Below are positions 1 to 5,272 of a DNA stretch of 5,272 bases, piece after piece. A program made the position numbers and the translations under genes. Source of the stretch: an uncultured Oscillibacter sp. (GTDB lineage Bacteria; Bacillota; Clostridia; Oscillospirales; Oscillospiraceae); the NCBI GenBank assembly GCA_905236835.1, contig CAJOQY010000197.1, forward strand, positions 1-5,272, given 5' to 3'. Numbering within the stretch: position 1 is the first letter of the stretch; every line of letters starts with the position of its first letter. The notes under the pieces are model-generated. The model was not told where the DNA came from. It saw only the letters and a list, made by a program, of their open reading frames with translations, and searched no databases.

Positions 1-1
1 C

Positions 2-412
2 CTCCGCTCCGCTTACGCCGCCGCCGCAAATTGCTTGTTATTGGGTAAAACGGATGAAGATACTGCCTCGGACGCTGAACTCGACTTTACAGGTAATACC
101 ACAAAATATGAATGTTATTATACGAAAAGCGGCAAATTAGTTCAATCCACCGCTCAAGACGCTGCGGATAAGGCAATGAAAGGAAAATCTCAGATTAACG
201 GCTATCAGGGATCGGATCTCGATGAATTACCCGCAGGTGTATTTTTGTATGGCACTACTGACACGCCGACTACAGCAACTCCTTCTACACCTACTGATAG
301 TGTCCCCGGAATAGGTAATTCTAACGGCGGTAAACTTTGCGTTGTTTTAAAAGAAAAAGCGTCCACTGTGGATGATTTTAATGTTATCGTTTATTTTGAG
401 ACAGCAACATAA
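2..412 (+). CDS. Type IV pilin, C-terminal part (5' end outside window)
   Basis: The reading frame is already open at base 2 and ends with TAA at 410-412, so this is the C-terminal 136 residues of a longer protein. The first visible residues, LRSAYAAAANCLLLGK, look like the end of the long N-terminal pilin helix; an RSAYAEA-type stretch is common in clostridial type IV pilins. The rest is a short globular domain with beta-rich segments (YECYYTKSGKLV, KLCVVLKEK, FNVIVYFETAT), as in pilin headgroups. Three cysteines are visible, two of which (in YECYY and KLCVV) could form a disulphide. A Thr/Pro-rich stretch at 254-301 probably forms an exposed loop. The gene is more AT-rich than the genes that follow. 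Its place upstream of pilMN and pilO supports a pilus subunit, either the major pilin or a minor one. The prepilin leader and Glu5 lie outside the window and cannot be checked. The TTG at 35 is an internal codon, not the start. Confidence 0.72.
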   Translation, partial: LRSAYAAAANCLLLGKTDEDTASDAELDFTGNTTKYECYYTKSGKLVQSTAQDAADKAMKGKSQINGYQGSDLDELPAGVFLYGTTDTPTTATPSTPTDSVPGIGNSNGGKLCVVLKEKASTVDDFNVIVYFETAT

Positions 413-543
413 GGCTATTAAAAATTTTTCCATACAACTCGGTGGCATTGTATACCAGATTTTACCGGGTGTCAAGGGGAATCGCTGATTTAATTTATTA
501 AAATTTTATAAATTTTTAAAACTGAGCGGGAAATATGCCGATC

Positions 544-572
544 ATCCCCCGCCCCCGGCGGGGGTGGGGGAT
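544..572 (+). promoter_or_regulatory. GC-rich hairpin covering the ribosome binding site of the prepilin-like gene
   Basis: Bases 544-556 pair with 560-572 around a 3-base loop (GGC). The stem has 13 pairs: two A-T, five C-G, one G-T wobble and five more C-G. The G-run at 566-570 is the only plausible Shine-Dalgarno sequence for the ATG at 579, so in RNA this fold would hide the ribosome binding site. No T-run follows on either strand, so it is not a standard terminator. It may limit translation of the downstream gene relative to the pilin or stabilise the upstream pilin mRNA. The structure is read directly; the function is inferred. Confidence 0.6.
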
Positions 573-578
573 AAAATT

Positions 579-1301
579 ATGATAAATAGTAATAATATTT
601 GGCGCAAATTGTCGTCACAATCCGGTATCGCGTGGCTTGTTATCGTGCTGGCGGTCGCCTGCGCGATTATGATTATTTTAATTGTTGGCGAATCCGCCTT
701 GAAAAAGATTTACAGCCGCATAGAATCTTTTGGCTGTGTCATCGCGCTGGACAAGGCGCAGACATCGCTTGATCTGGAAGATATACAGATGGGCGGACAT
801 GGTCTATATTACGAAACCGCGCTGGCCCTGATGGAGAAAAGTCAGTGGGCAATGGCGACGCTCTGTCCGGGCGGCGGGGATTGCTATCTTGTCCCGGACC
901 CGGACGCCGATCTGCTGGATCGGGAATTTGACCCCGGCAAAACGCGTTATCTTGTTGTCTGCGCCCTGCATGACGAGGACGAGAAACGCCGCGTCCGCCT
1001 GAGCGCGCAACACGTTTTGGATCAGATTGAAACCGAAATCAAACATAAGCGTTTGATCGGCGTCGCCGATCCCGCCACGGCGACAGTCATGTTAAACGGG
1101 AAAGAACTGAACGCGTATCAGCGCGACGTTGAAATGACCGCCGGAACGTATCTGACGCCCGGTTTCGAGGGGACGGTGGCGTTTTATTCGCTGGATCAGG
1201 ACGGCGTCTCCCGCTTTTCGTTCGCCGATGAGAATTACTGCGCGAATTGGCGTCCCCTGTGGGGCTGGGAAGGCGACGCGTTTGACAATACGGATACATG
1301 A
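579..1301 (+). CDS. Prepilin-like single-pass membrane protein of the pilus operon, unknown function
   Basis: This 240-residue protein has one clear membrane segment at about residues 17-36, preceded by a short basic N-terminus (WRKLSSQSG). The stretch SSQSGIAWLVIVLAV fits a prepilin leader with cleavage after Gly16. The usual Glu5 is absent, as in GspK/PilX-type minor pilins. A helix probably continues to about residue 67, followed by a soluble domain of mixed composition. Six cysteines are present (28, 53, 96, 102 and two further on), and an acidic DxDxD stretch lies at 107-111. I do not recognise the soluble domain. Its position between the pilin and pilM, where minor pilins or accessory pilus proteins often lie, suggests a minor pilin or assembly factor; it could equally be a simple membrane-anchored protein. 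ATG 579 was chosen over GTG 564 because the GTG sits inside the hairpin and the G-run at 566-570 is correctly spaced for the ATG. Confidence 0.72.
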   Translation: MINSNNIWRKLSSQSGIAWLVIVLAVACAIMIILIVGESALKKIYSRIESFGCVIALDKAQTSLDLEDIQMGGHGLYYETALALMEKSQWAMATLCPGGGDCYLVPDPDADLLDREFDPGKTRYLVVCALHDEDEKRRVRLSAQHVLDQIETEIKHKRLIGVADPATATVMLNGKELNAYQRDVEMTAGTYLTPGFEGTVAFYSLDQDGVSRFSFADENYCANWRPLWGWEGDAFDNTDT

Positions 1302-1310
1302 TGTTAGAAT
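1282..1310 (+). promoter_or_regulatory. SigA/sigma-70-type promoter upstream of pilM-pilN
   Basis: A perfect -35 box TTGACA (1282-1287) is followed after 17 bases by TAGAAT (1305-1310), preceded by TG at 1302-1303 as in an extended -10. Transcription would start near 1317. A second extended -10, TG-A-TATAAT, lies at 1312-1320 but has no good -35. The -35 box lies inside the last codons of the preceding gene, so pilMN and pilO could be expressed apart from the pilin genes. Confidence 0.6.
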
Positions 1311-1354
1311 ATGATATAATTTGATTGAGATTGTAAACTTGGAGAGAGATAGAA

Positions 1355-3082
1355 ATGGGCAAAGCGATTTTGGGCGTGGATTTGGGCAATGACCGCCTGA
1401 AACTGGCGTTGATGAAAGACGGACGCGTAAAAAAAGTTGTGAATATCCCGATGCCGGAAAATATGATGCGTGACGGGCGCGTGACATCCCCTGACGCGAT
1501 GGCGGAACTGATCCGGGCGGCTGTCAGACAAAATCATTTGCGCGCGTCCCGCGCCGCGCTGGTTCTGCCCGATGAGCCGCTTTATCTGCGCACGCTGTTT
1601 ATGCCGCCGATGAACGAGGAACAGTTGCGCTATAATCTGCCGTATGAATTTAATGATTATATTACCGGCGAATTGAAAGATTATGTGTTTGATTACGCCG
1701 TAACGCATCTGCCGCAAGAGACGCCGGAAAACCCGGATGAGAATAAAGATCATAACGCGCCGGAAAACGAGTTGAATCCGGAGGAGGAATCGCCGGAGGA
1801 TTCCGGCGGCGCGGATTCCGGGGTTTTCTCTGAGACTTTGGGGAGTGACGAGCCGGATCCGATGCGTTCCATGGAACTGCTGGCCGTGGCCGCGCCATCT
1901 AATATGATAGAATCGGCGCGGGAGATTATACGAAAGGCCGGACTGCGTCTGATCCGCGCCGCGCCGGTGGAGTGCGCGTTTATCGCGCTGATCCGTTCGT
2001 CGGAATACGGACGGACGCCGAAGCCGAAAGAATATTGCTTTTTGGATTTGGGCTATCAGTCTATCAGAATGTATATGTTCAAAGGCGTGCGGCATATGGC
2101 GACCCGCGCTCTGGATGTCGGTCTGTTTACGCTGGATGAGGCGATTGCTGAGGCGTTTCATGTGGATGTCCATCTTGCGCATACTTATTTATTAAGTAAT
2201 TATGAAGACTGCCAAAATTCGGATTACTGCAAACAGGCTTATAACAATGTCGCGGTGGAACTGACGCGCGCTTTGAATTTTTTCCGCTTCAGCCATCCGG
2301 AAAGCCATCTGTCCGGGCTGTGGGTATTCGGCGGCGGCGCCGTGATTGAGCCGTTAAGACAGGCAATCGCGAGTAATCTGGACTTGAAAGTCCATCGCAT
2401 TATCGGCATGATTCCCGGTTCGGAGAATATCGGCAACGACGCGTATTCATTCGCGCCCGCCGTCGGAATCACGGAGGCTTTCGAGGGGGCCGATAAATCT
2501 TTTATTAAAAAACGGCGCAATCTGCCTTTTAAAGTCTCGATTAATCTTTCGTCTGTCAATGAAAAGCGGATTCGTCTCGCCGCCGCGATTCCCGCCATCG
2601 CGCTGATTTTAATCGGCGCGGCGTTGTTCGGCAAATTCGCCGTATATGACCAGTTGGAAAAGGCCGCGCAGGCGCGCCGCGAAGTGTCGCAAGTCCGCGC
2701 CCAGTTGAGCGCCGGTTACGCGCAAGTAGAGGAATACGGCGAATTAAACGATATTTACGCGCATTATACCACGTCCGGCATGACGGAAGAGGAATTGACC
2801 CGGACGGACCGCGTGGCCGTCATGGAATTACTGCGCCGCGCCGTCCTGCCCCGTACCCCGCTGGACAGCTGGTCCCTGACTGGCAACCGGCTTTCCCTGA
2901 CGATCAGCGGCGCGACGCTGGAAGCCGTCAACCAGACAATGGCCGCGATCCGGGAGGATTCTCTTGTGGAATACTGCAACGTCAGCGCCGCCGCCACCGG
3001 CGACGGAAATGTTACCGCAAATATCACGATTGATTTGAAACCCAATTCCGAGGAGGAGCAGGATGGAATTTCTCAGCCGTGA
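1355..3082 (+). CDS. pilM: Fused PilM-PilN type IV pilus assembly protein
   Basis: This 575-residue protein joins two normally separate pilus proteins. Residues 1-380 are PilM, an actin-like cytoplasmic protein. They show a phosphate-1 loop (GVDLGNDRLKL, 7-17), a second phosphate loop (FLDLGYQSIRMYMF, 229-242), a Gly-rich adenosine motif (LWVFGGGAV, 322-330) and a closing AVGITEAFEG (369-378). A Pro/Glu/Asp-rich insert lies at about 121-170. Residues 390-575 are PilN: the INL motif (396-398), a membrane helix at about 408-428, a coiled-coil-like helix (430-465) and a ferredoxin-like domain (about 485-562). In the separate-gene systems the INLLP-type end of PilN docks in PilM; here both are on one chain, as in GspL. 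No ATG, GTG or TTG lies in frame near the junction, so the fusion does not look like two overlapping genes. It probably sits at the inner face of the membrane, linking the motor to PilO. GGAGAG at 1341-1346 supports ATG 1355. Confidence 0.9.
   Translation: MGKAILGVDLGNDRLKLALMKDGRVKKVVNIPMPENMMRDGRVTSPDAMAELIRAAVRQNHLRASRAALVLPDEPLYLRTLFMPPMNEEQLRYNLPYEFNDYITGELKDYVFDYAVTHLPQETPENPDENKDHNAPENELNPEEESPEDSGGADSGVFSETLGSDEPDPMRSMELLAVAAPSNMIESAREIIRKAGLRLIRAAPVECAFIALIRSSEYGRTPKPKEYCFLDLGYQSIRMYMFKGVRHMATRALDVGLFTLDEAIAEAFHVDVHLAHTYLLSNYEDCQNSDYCKQAYNNVAVELTRALNFFRFSHPESHLSGLWVFGGGAVIEPLRQAIASNLDLKVHRIIGMIPGSENIGNDAYSFAPAVGITEAFEGADKSFIKKRRNLPFKVSINLSSVNEKRIRLAAAIPAIALILIGAALFGKFAVYDQLEKAAQARREVSQVRAQLSAGYAQVEEYGELNDIYAHYTTSGMTEEELTRTDRVAVMELLRRAVLPRTPLDSWSLTGNRLSLTISGATLEAVNQTMAAIREDSLVEYCNVSAAATGDGNVTANITIDLKPNSEEEQDGISQP
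3051..3058 (+). promoter_or_regulatory. Ribosome binding site of pilO inside the end of pilM-pilN
   Basis: AGGAGGAG lies 4 bases before ATG 3063 and fixes that start. It sits within the coding sequence of the fusion, where it is translated as part of the acidic tail (NSEEEQD), and the two genes overlap by 20 bases, so translation is probably coupled. Confidence 0.75.
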
Positions 3083-3641
3083 ATTTACCCGCACGGAAAA
3101 AATTTTAATTATATTTTTATCCGTTCTTTTAATGGCCTTGATGTATTATCGCTTTCTATACAGGCCGGTCAAACAGGAAATCGAACAGTGCAACGCCCAG
3201 CGGGACGCCATGCGCATGGAACTGACGCAGGTGCAGAACAGATTAAGCCAATTAAAGCGAATGCGGGAAGAACTGGACCGTCTTGGCCGTATCGGCTATA
3301 CAAGCCGAATGCCCAGTTATAACAGCAGTGAAATCGAAATCAGCTTTTTAAACGACGTTCTGGCCAACGCCGATCAGTTCTCAATCTCATTTTCCAACGT
3401 CACGCGCAATAACGATCAAATCCGCCGGAATTTTTCATTACGCTTCACGACATCCAGTTACAGAGACGCGGAGGAAATTCTGACCGAGCTGACGACGGGG
3501 GAAAACCGCTGTCTTTTGGGTGATATGCGTTTATCCTCATCGACTGACGGCGCGGCGTCCGTGAATGTCACGGCGACATTTTTCGAGACGCTGGTAGGCG
3601 GAACGCCGGACAAAGGTCTCCCCAGTCAGACCGACAGATAA
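3063..3641 (+). CDS. pilO: PilO-like type IV pilus alignment protein
   Basis: This 192-residue protein has the PilO/GspM layout. It has a short cytoplasmic end (MEFLSREFTRTEK), one membrane helix at about 13-33, a charged coiled coil at about 35-75 (VKQEIEQCNAQRD onward), and a small alpha/beta domain at about 88-176 that fits the ferredoxin-like fold of the family (SFLNDVLANADQFSISF ... RRNFSLRFTTSSYRDAEEIL ... SVNVTATFF). The length matches typical PilO. In characterised pili PilO pairs with PilN through coiled coils and ferredoxin-like domains; here the partner would be the PilN half of the preceding fusion, with which the gene overlaps. Sequence identity to known PilO proteins looks low, so the call rests on the layout and the gene order. 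No pilP follows: the next element is a terminator, as expected for a cell without an outer membrane secretin. Confidence 0.83.
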   Translation: MEFLSREFTRTEKILIIFLSVLLMALMYYRFLYRPVKQEIEQCNAQRDAMRMELTQVQNRLSQLKRMREELDRLGRIGYTSRMPSYNSSEIEISFLNDVLANADQFSISFSNVTRNNDQIRRNFSLRFTTSSYRDAEEILTELTTGENRCLLGDMRLSSSTDGAASVNVTATFFETLVGGTPDKGLPSQTDR

Positions 3642-3643
3642 AA

Positions 3644-3679
3644 CGGGACGTTCAATCCGCGCGTCCCGCCGGTTTTTTT
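3644..3679 (+). terminator. Rho-independent terminator of the pilus operon
   Basis: CGGGACG (3644-3650) pairs with CGTCCCG (3662-3668) around an 11-base loop. A run of seven T follows at 3673-3679. It begins 2 bases after the pilO stop codon. Four bases (CCGG) lie between stem and T-run, which may make it less than perfect. Confidence 0.75.
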
Positions 3680-3690
3680 CGCCTTGATGA

Positions 3691-3724
3691 TATTTTATAT
3701 TTTTATATATTTTATATTTTTATA
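3691..3724. repeat. 17-base AT tandem repeat, two perfect copies
   Basis: TATTTTATATTTTTATA occurs at 3691-3707 and again directly at 3708-3724, followed by a degenerate third partial copy (from 3725). The tract lies between the operon terminator and the next promoter and contains only A and T. Confidence 0.75.
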
Positions 3725-3797
3725 TATTTTTTATAATATTTCAAATATTCTGAGAATTCATCAAGAAAAATTTACAAAACTGTCAACGGATTCAGTC

Positions 3798-3826
3798 TTG
3801 AAGCGTCTGGCGGGTTCTGGTATAAT
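3798..3826 (+). promoter_or_regulatory. Extended -10 promoter of the phosphatase gene
   Basis: TTGAAG (3798-3803) is followed after 17 bases by a perfect TATAAT (3821-3826), preceded by TG at 3818-3819. Transcription would begin near 3833 and give a leader of about 135 bases before ATG 3969. With the terminator upstream this makes the phosphatase a separate transcription unit. Confidence 0.72.
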
Positions 3827-3921
3827 AACCAAAACTCCGCGGGCGTTTCATGATTTTATCAATTTATAAAATATTATAAAACTTTATCATCATGCCTTCG
3901 GATTGCTTTTCAGACGCTTCA
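3799..3921. repeat. 11-base inverted repeat flanking the phosphatase promoter
   Basis: TGAAGCGTCTG at 3799-3809 is the exact reverse complement of CAGACGCTTCA at 3911-3921. The first arm overlaps the -35 box; the second lies in the leader, 101 bases away. It may be a pair of operator sites. A plain RNA hairpin is unlikely because the first arm lies upstream of the predicted transcription start. Confidence 0.55.
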
Positions 3922-3957
3922 GAAATAGAAAAACGAAAAGCGAAAAAATTTGAATAC

Positions 3958-3963
3958 GAGGTG
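3958..3963 (+). promoter_or_regulatory. Ribosome binding site of the phosphatase gene
   Basis: GAGGTG lies 5 bases before ATG 3969. It favours this start over the later in-frame ATG codons at 3987 and 3990, which lack a comparable site. Confidence 0.7.
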
Positions 3964-3968
3964 AAACA

Positions 3969-5272
3969 ATGCGAAAAACGCGAAAGATGATGACTGAAAA
4001 CAAAAAATTCCCGGTTTGGAATCAAAACGCGGCGGCATATCGGATCAAAGGGCCGGGACTGGCGCGCGTCCTGTCGCTGGCGTTTGTCCTGTCGCTGATA
4101 TTGGCGCTCGCGTTCCCCCTTCCCGCGTTTGGCGTCGACGCTTCCCGGACCGCCGATCCCGTGGAAGCCGTCGTTTACGCGTCCAATATCCGCCAGTCCG
4201 GAACCGTGACCATCTCCATGACCGCCGAGACTTTTCAGGCGCGGGGGTATCGTTACGGCGATATTGTCAATGTGTCTTTCTCCGGGCAGACAATCAAAAT
4301 CCCGTTTTGCAGTTCTTACGGCGATGTTCCGGAGGGTTCCGCCGTCCTGCTGGCGATTCCCGGGGAAAATTATTTGCAACTGGCGATCAATGGCGGCGAT
4401 TTCGCGTCCACTTACGGATTGGCCGTCAAAAGCGTGTCGGGGATTCACGCGGATTCTTTTTATTGGACTTTCTCCGACGGCAGACGTGATTCCGCCGTGA
4501 TTACGATCTCCCTTGAGGCCGCCGGATTATATCTGCAAGGCTATTATTCTTTAATTCCGTTAAGCATTTCTAAAATCCGGGAGGACTTTCCCGATCTCAC
4601 GGACGCGCAGTTCGCCAATTTCCGGCCCGTGACCACCACCGGTATGGGGCGGGGCGTGTTATATCGCACCTCGTCGCCTGTCGATCCCCAGAACTGGCGC
4701 AATACTTACGCCGACGCGGAACTAAGAAAAGCCGGCGTCACGGTCGTGTTAAATCTCGCCGATTCCCAAGGCATGATCTCGGAATATCCGGGCTTCGGGA
4801 ACAGCTATTACTCCACAATCACTTATTACGGCCTCGCTATGGATGATAATTTCAGCGTCCCGGAATTGCCGTCCAAAATCGCCGAGGGCCTGAAATTTCT
4901 GGCCGCCCATCCCGGCGTTTACGCCGTACACTGCACCATAGGCCGGGACCGCGCGGGTTTAATCAGCGCGCTTTTGGAATGCTTTATGGGCGCTTCTTAT
5001 CATGAAATCGTCGCCGATTATATGACGACGTATTATAATTATTACGGCATTACCCCATCCGAAACCCGGTATCAGGCCATCGCCAACAGCAATATTGTCC
5101 GGACTTTGACCAGATTGTTTGAAGTCCCGGATCTGTCCCAAACGGATCTGGCGTATTGCGCGGAGCGTTATTTTCGCACCATCGGACTGACAGACGATGA
5201 AATCAGCGCGTTGCGTTCCAATCTGAGCGCTTCCCCCGCGATTCCACAGCCGCCAACGCTTACAAACGCGTC
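3969..5272 (+). CDS. Exported tyrosine phosphatase family protein with SAM_HAT_C-like domain (3' end outside window)
   Basis: The frame is open from ATG 3969 to the right edge (434 codons seen, no stop). Residues 1-32 are basic and 33-50 hydrophobic (LSLAFVLSLILALAF), ending in PAFG, which fits a long signal peptide. Residues 78-155 (GDIVNVSFSGQTIKIPF, SSYGDVPEGS, YLQLAINGGDFASTYG) resemble the C-terminal beta domain of SAM hydroxide adenosyltransferases. Residues 205-420 fit the bacterial tyrosine phosphatase family with an HCxxGKDRTG-type loop: RGVLYRTSSPVDP (228-240), an Asp pair after Met291 that could supply the general acid, and the loop HCTIGRDRAG (321-330) with Cys322 and Arg328 of CX5R. 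The tail YCAERYFRTIGLTDDEISALR matches the usual end of that family. A Pro-rich segment then begins, so a short tail, linker or anchor may follow. The protein probably removes phosphate from protein or lipid substrates outside the membrane. The substrate is unknown. Confidence 0.85.
   Translation, partial: MRKTRKMMTENKKFPVWNQNAAAYRIKGPGLARVLSLAFVLSLILALAFPLPAFGVDASRTADPVEAVVYASNIRQSGTVTISMTAETFQARGYRYGDIVNVSFSGQTIKIPFCSSYGDVPEGSAVLLAIPGENYLQLAINGGDFASTYGLAVKSVSGIHADSFYWTFSDGRRDSAVITISLEAAGLYLQGYYSLIPLSISKIREDFPDLTDAQFANFRPVTTTGMGRGVLYRTSSPVDPQNWRNTYADAELRKAGVTVVLNLADSQGMISEYPGFGNSYYSTITYYGLAMDDNFSVPELPSKIAEGLKFLAAHPGVYAVHCTIGRDRAGLISALLECFMGASYHEIVADYMTTYYNYYGITPSETRYQAIANSNIVRTLTRLFEVPDLSQTDLAYCAERYFRTIGLTDDEISALRSNLSASPAIPQPPTLTNA

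Larger units (their letters stand above)
3642..3968. other. Intergenic region between pilO and the phosphatase gene
   Basis: This 327-base stretch holds no convincing gene. In order it contains the pilO terminator, an AT-rich tract with a 17-base tandem repeat, the promoter of the phosphatase gene, an 11-base inverted repeat spanning that promoter, and a leader of about 135 bases. The leader includes a weak AT-only hairpin (3853-3859 with 3866-3872). A short open frame starting at 3684 crosses it, but it has no ribosome binding site and contains the promoter. Confidence 0.7.

Noticed and set aside
35..412. TTG at 35 as the start of a complete small protein
   Set aside because: The frame is open upstream to the window edge and encodes pilin-like helix residues, and no ribosome binding site precedes the TTG.
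432..453. ATACAA/TTGTAT 6-base inverted repeat after the pilin as a terminator
   Set aside because: The stem is short and AT-rich with a 10-base loop and is not followed by a proper T-run.
499..512. AT-rich stretch with TATAAA at 507-512 as a promoter for the prepilin-like gene
   Set aside because: No -35-like hexamer lies at 16-18 bases upstream, and the stretch is so AT-rich that such a hexamer is expected by chance.
1304..2182. Long minus-strand open frame of 292 codons opposite the PilM domain
   Set aside because: It lies opposite a well-supported gene with clear motifs, its product is Arg/His/Gln-rich without a recognisable domain, and it is the kind of shadow frame produced by biased codon use.
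3684..3869. Small hydrophobic open frame (61 codons, starting MMIFYIFIYF)
   Set aside because: It is produced by the AT repeat, has no ribosome binding site, starts right after a terminator and contains the promoter of the next gene.
3864..4448. Minus-strand open frame of 194 codons opposite the phosphatase gene
   Set aside because: The + strand frame here has promoter, ribosome binding site, signal peptide and family motifs. The minus-strand product shows no recognisable domain.
4016..4489. Plus-strand open frame of 157 codons within the phosphatase gene
   Set aside because: It is in another frame of the same strand, rich in Arg and Gly, and overlaps the signal peptide and beta domain of the real protein.

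Overview
The window reads as part of a chromosome of a Gram-positive, anaerobe-type bacterium, most likely Bacillota/Clostridia. The support is strong GGAG-type ribosome binding sites, SigA-like promoters in AT-rich gaps, GC-moderate genes, and a compact type IV pilus cluster that ends after pilO, with no pilP or pilQ before the terminator. The family or genus cannot be fixed from the sequence alone.

Positions 2-3641 hold the 3' part of a type IV pilus operon, all on the + strand. The order is: the C-terminal part of a pilin (5' end outside the window); a single-pass, prepilin-like membrane protein of unknown function (579-1301); a fused PilM-PilN protein (1355-3082); and PilO (3063-3641), which overlaps the fusion by 20 bases. 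A rho-independent terminator follows at 3644-3679. The fusion joins the cytoplasmic actin-like PilM to the membrane protein PilN, giving a layout like GspL of type II secretion. With PilO it would form the inner-membrane alignment platform of the pilus machine, and the two upstream genes would supply pilin-type subunits. Two control sites stand out. A very GC-rich hairpin at 544-572 buries the ribosome binding site of the prepilin-like gene. A near-consensus promoter at 1282-1310, starting inside the end of that gene, could drive pilMN-pilO separately.

Positions 3642-3968 are a 327-base intergenic region. It contains the terminator, an AT-rich tract with two perfect copies of a 17-base repeat, a strong extended -10 promoter (3798-3826), and an 11-base inverted repeat whose first arm overlaps the -35 box and whose second arm lies in the leader.

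Positions 3969-5272 hold a gene that runs off the right end. It encodes an exported protein with a signal peptide, a small beta-rich domain resembling the C-terminal domain of SAM hydroxide adenosyltransferases, and a tyrosine phosphatase domain with the CX5R active-site loop HCTIGRDRAG. It has its own promoter and seems to be a separate transcription unit. No RNA genes, CRISPR arrays or insertion sequences were seen.
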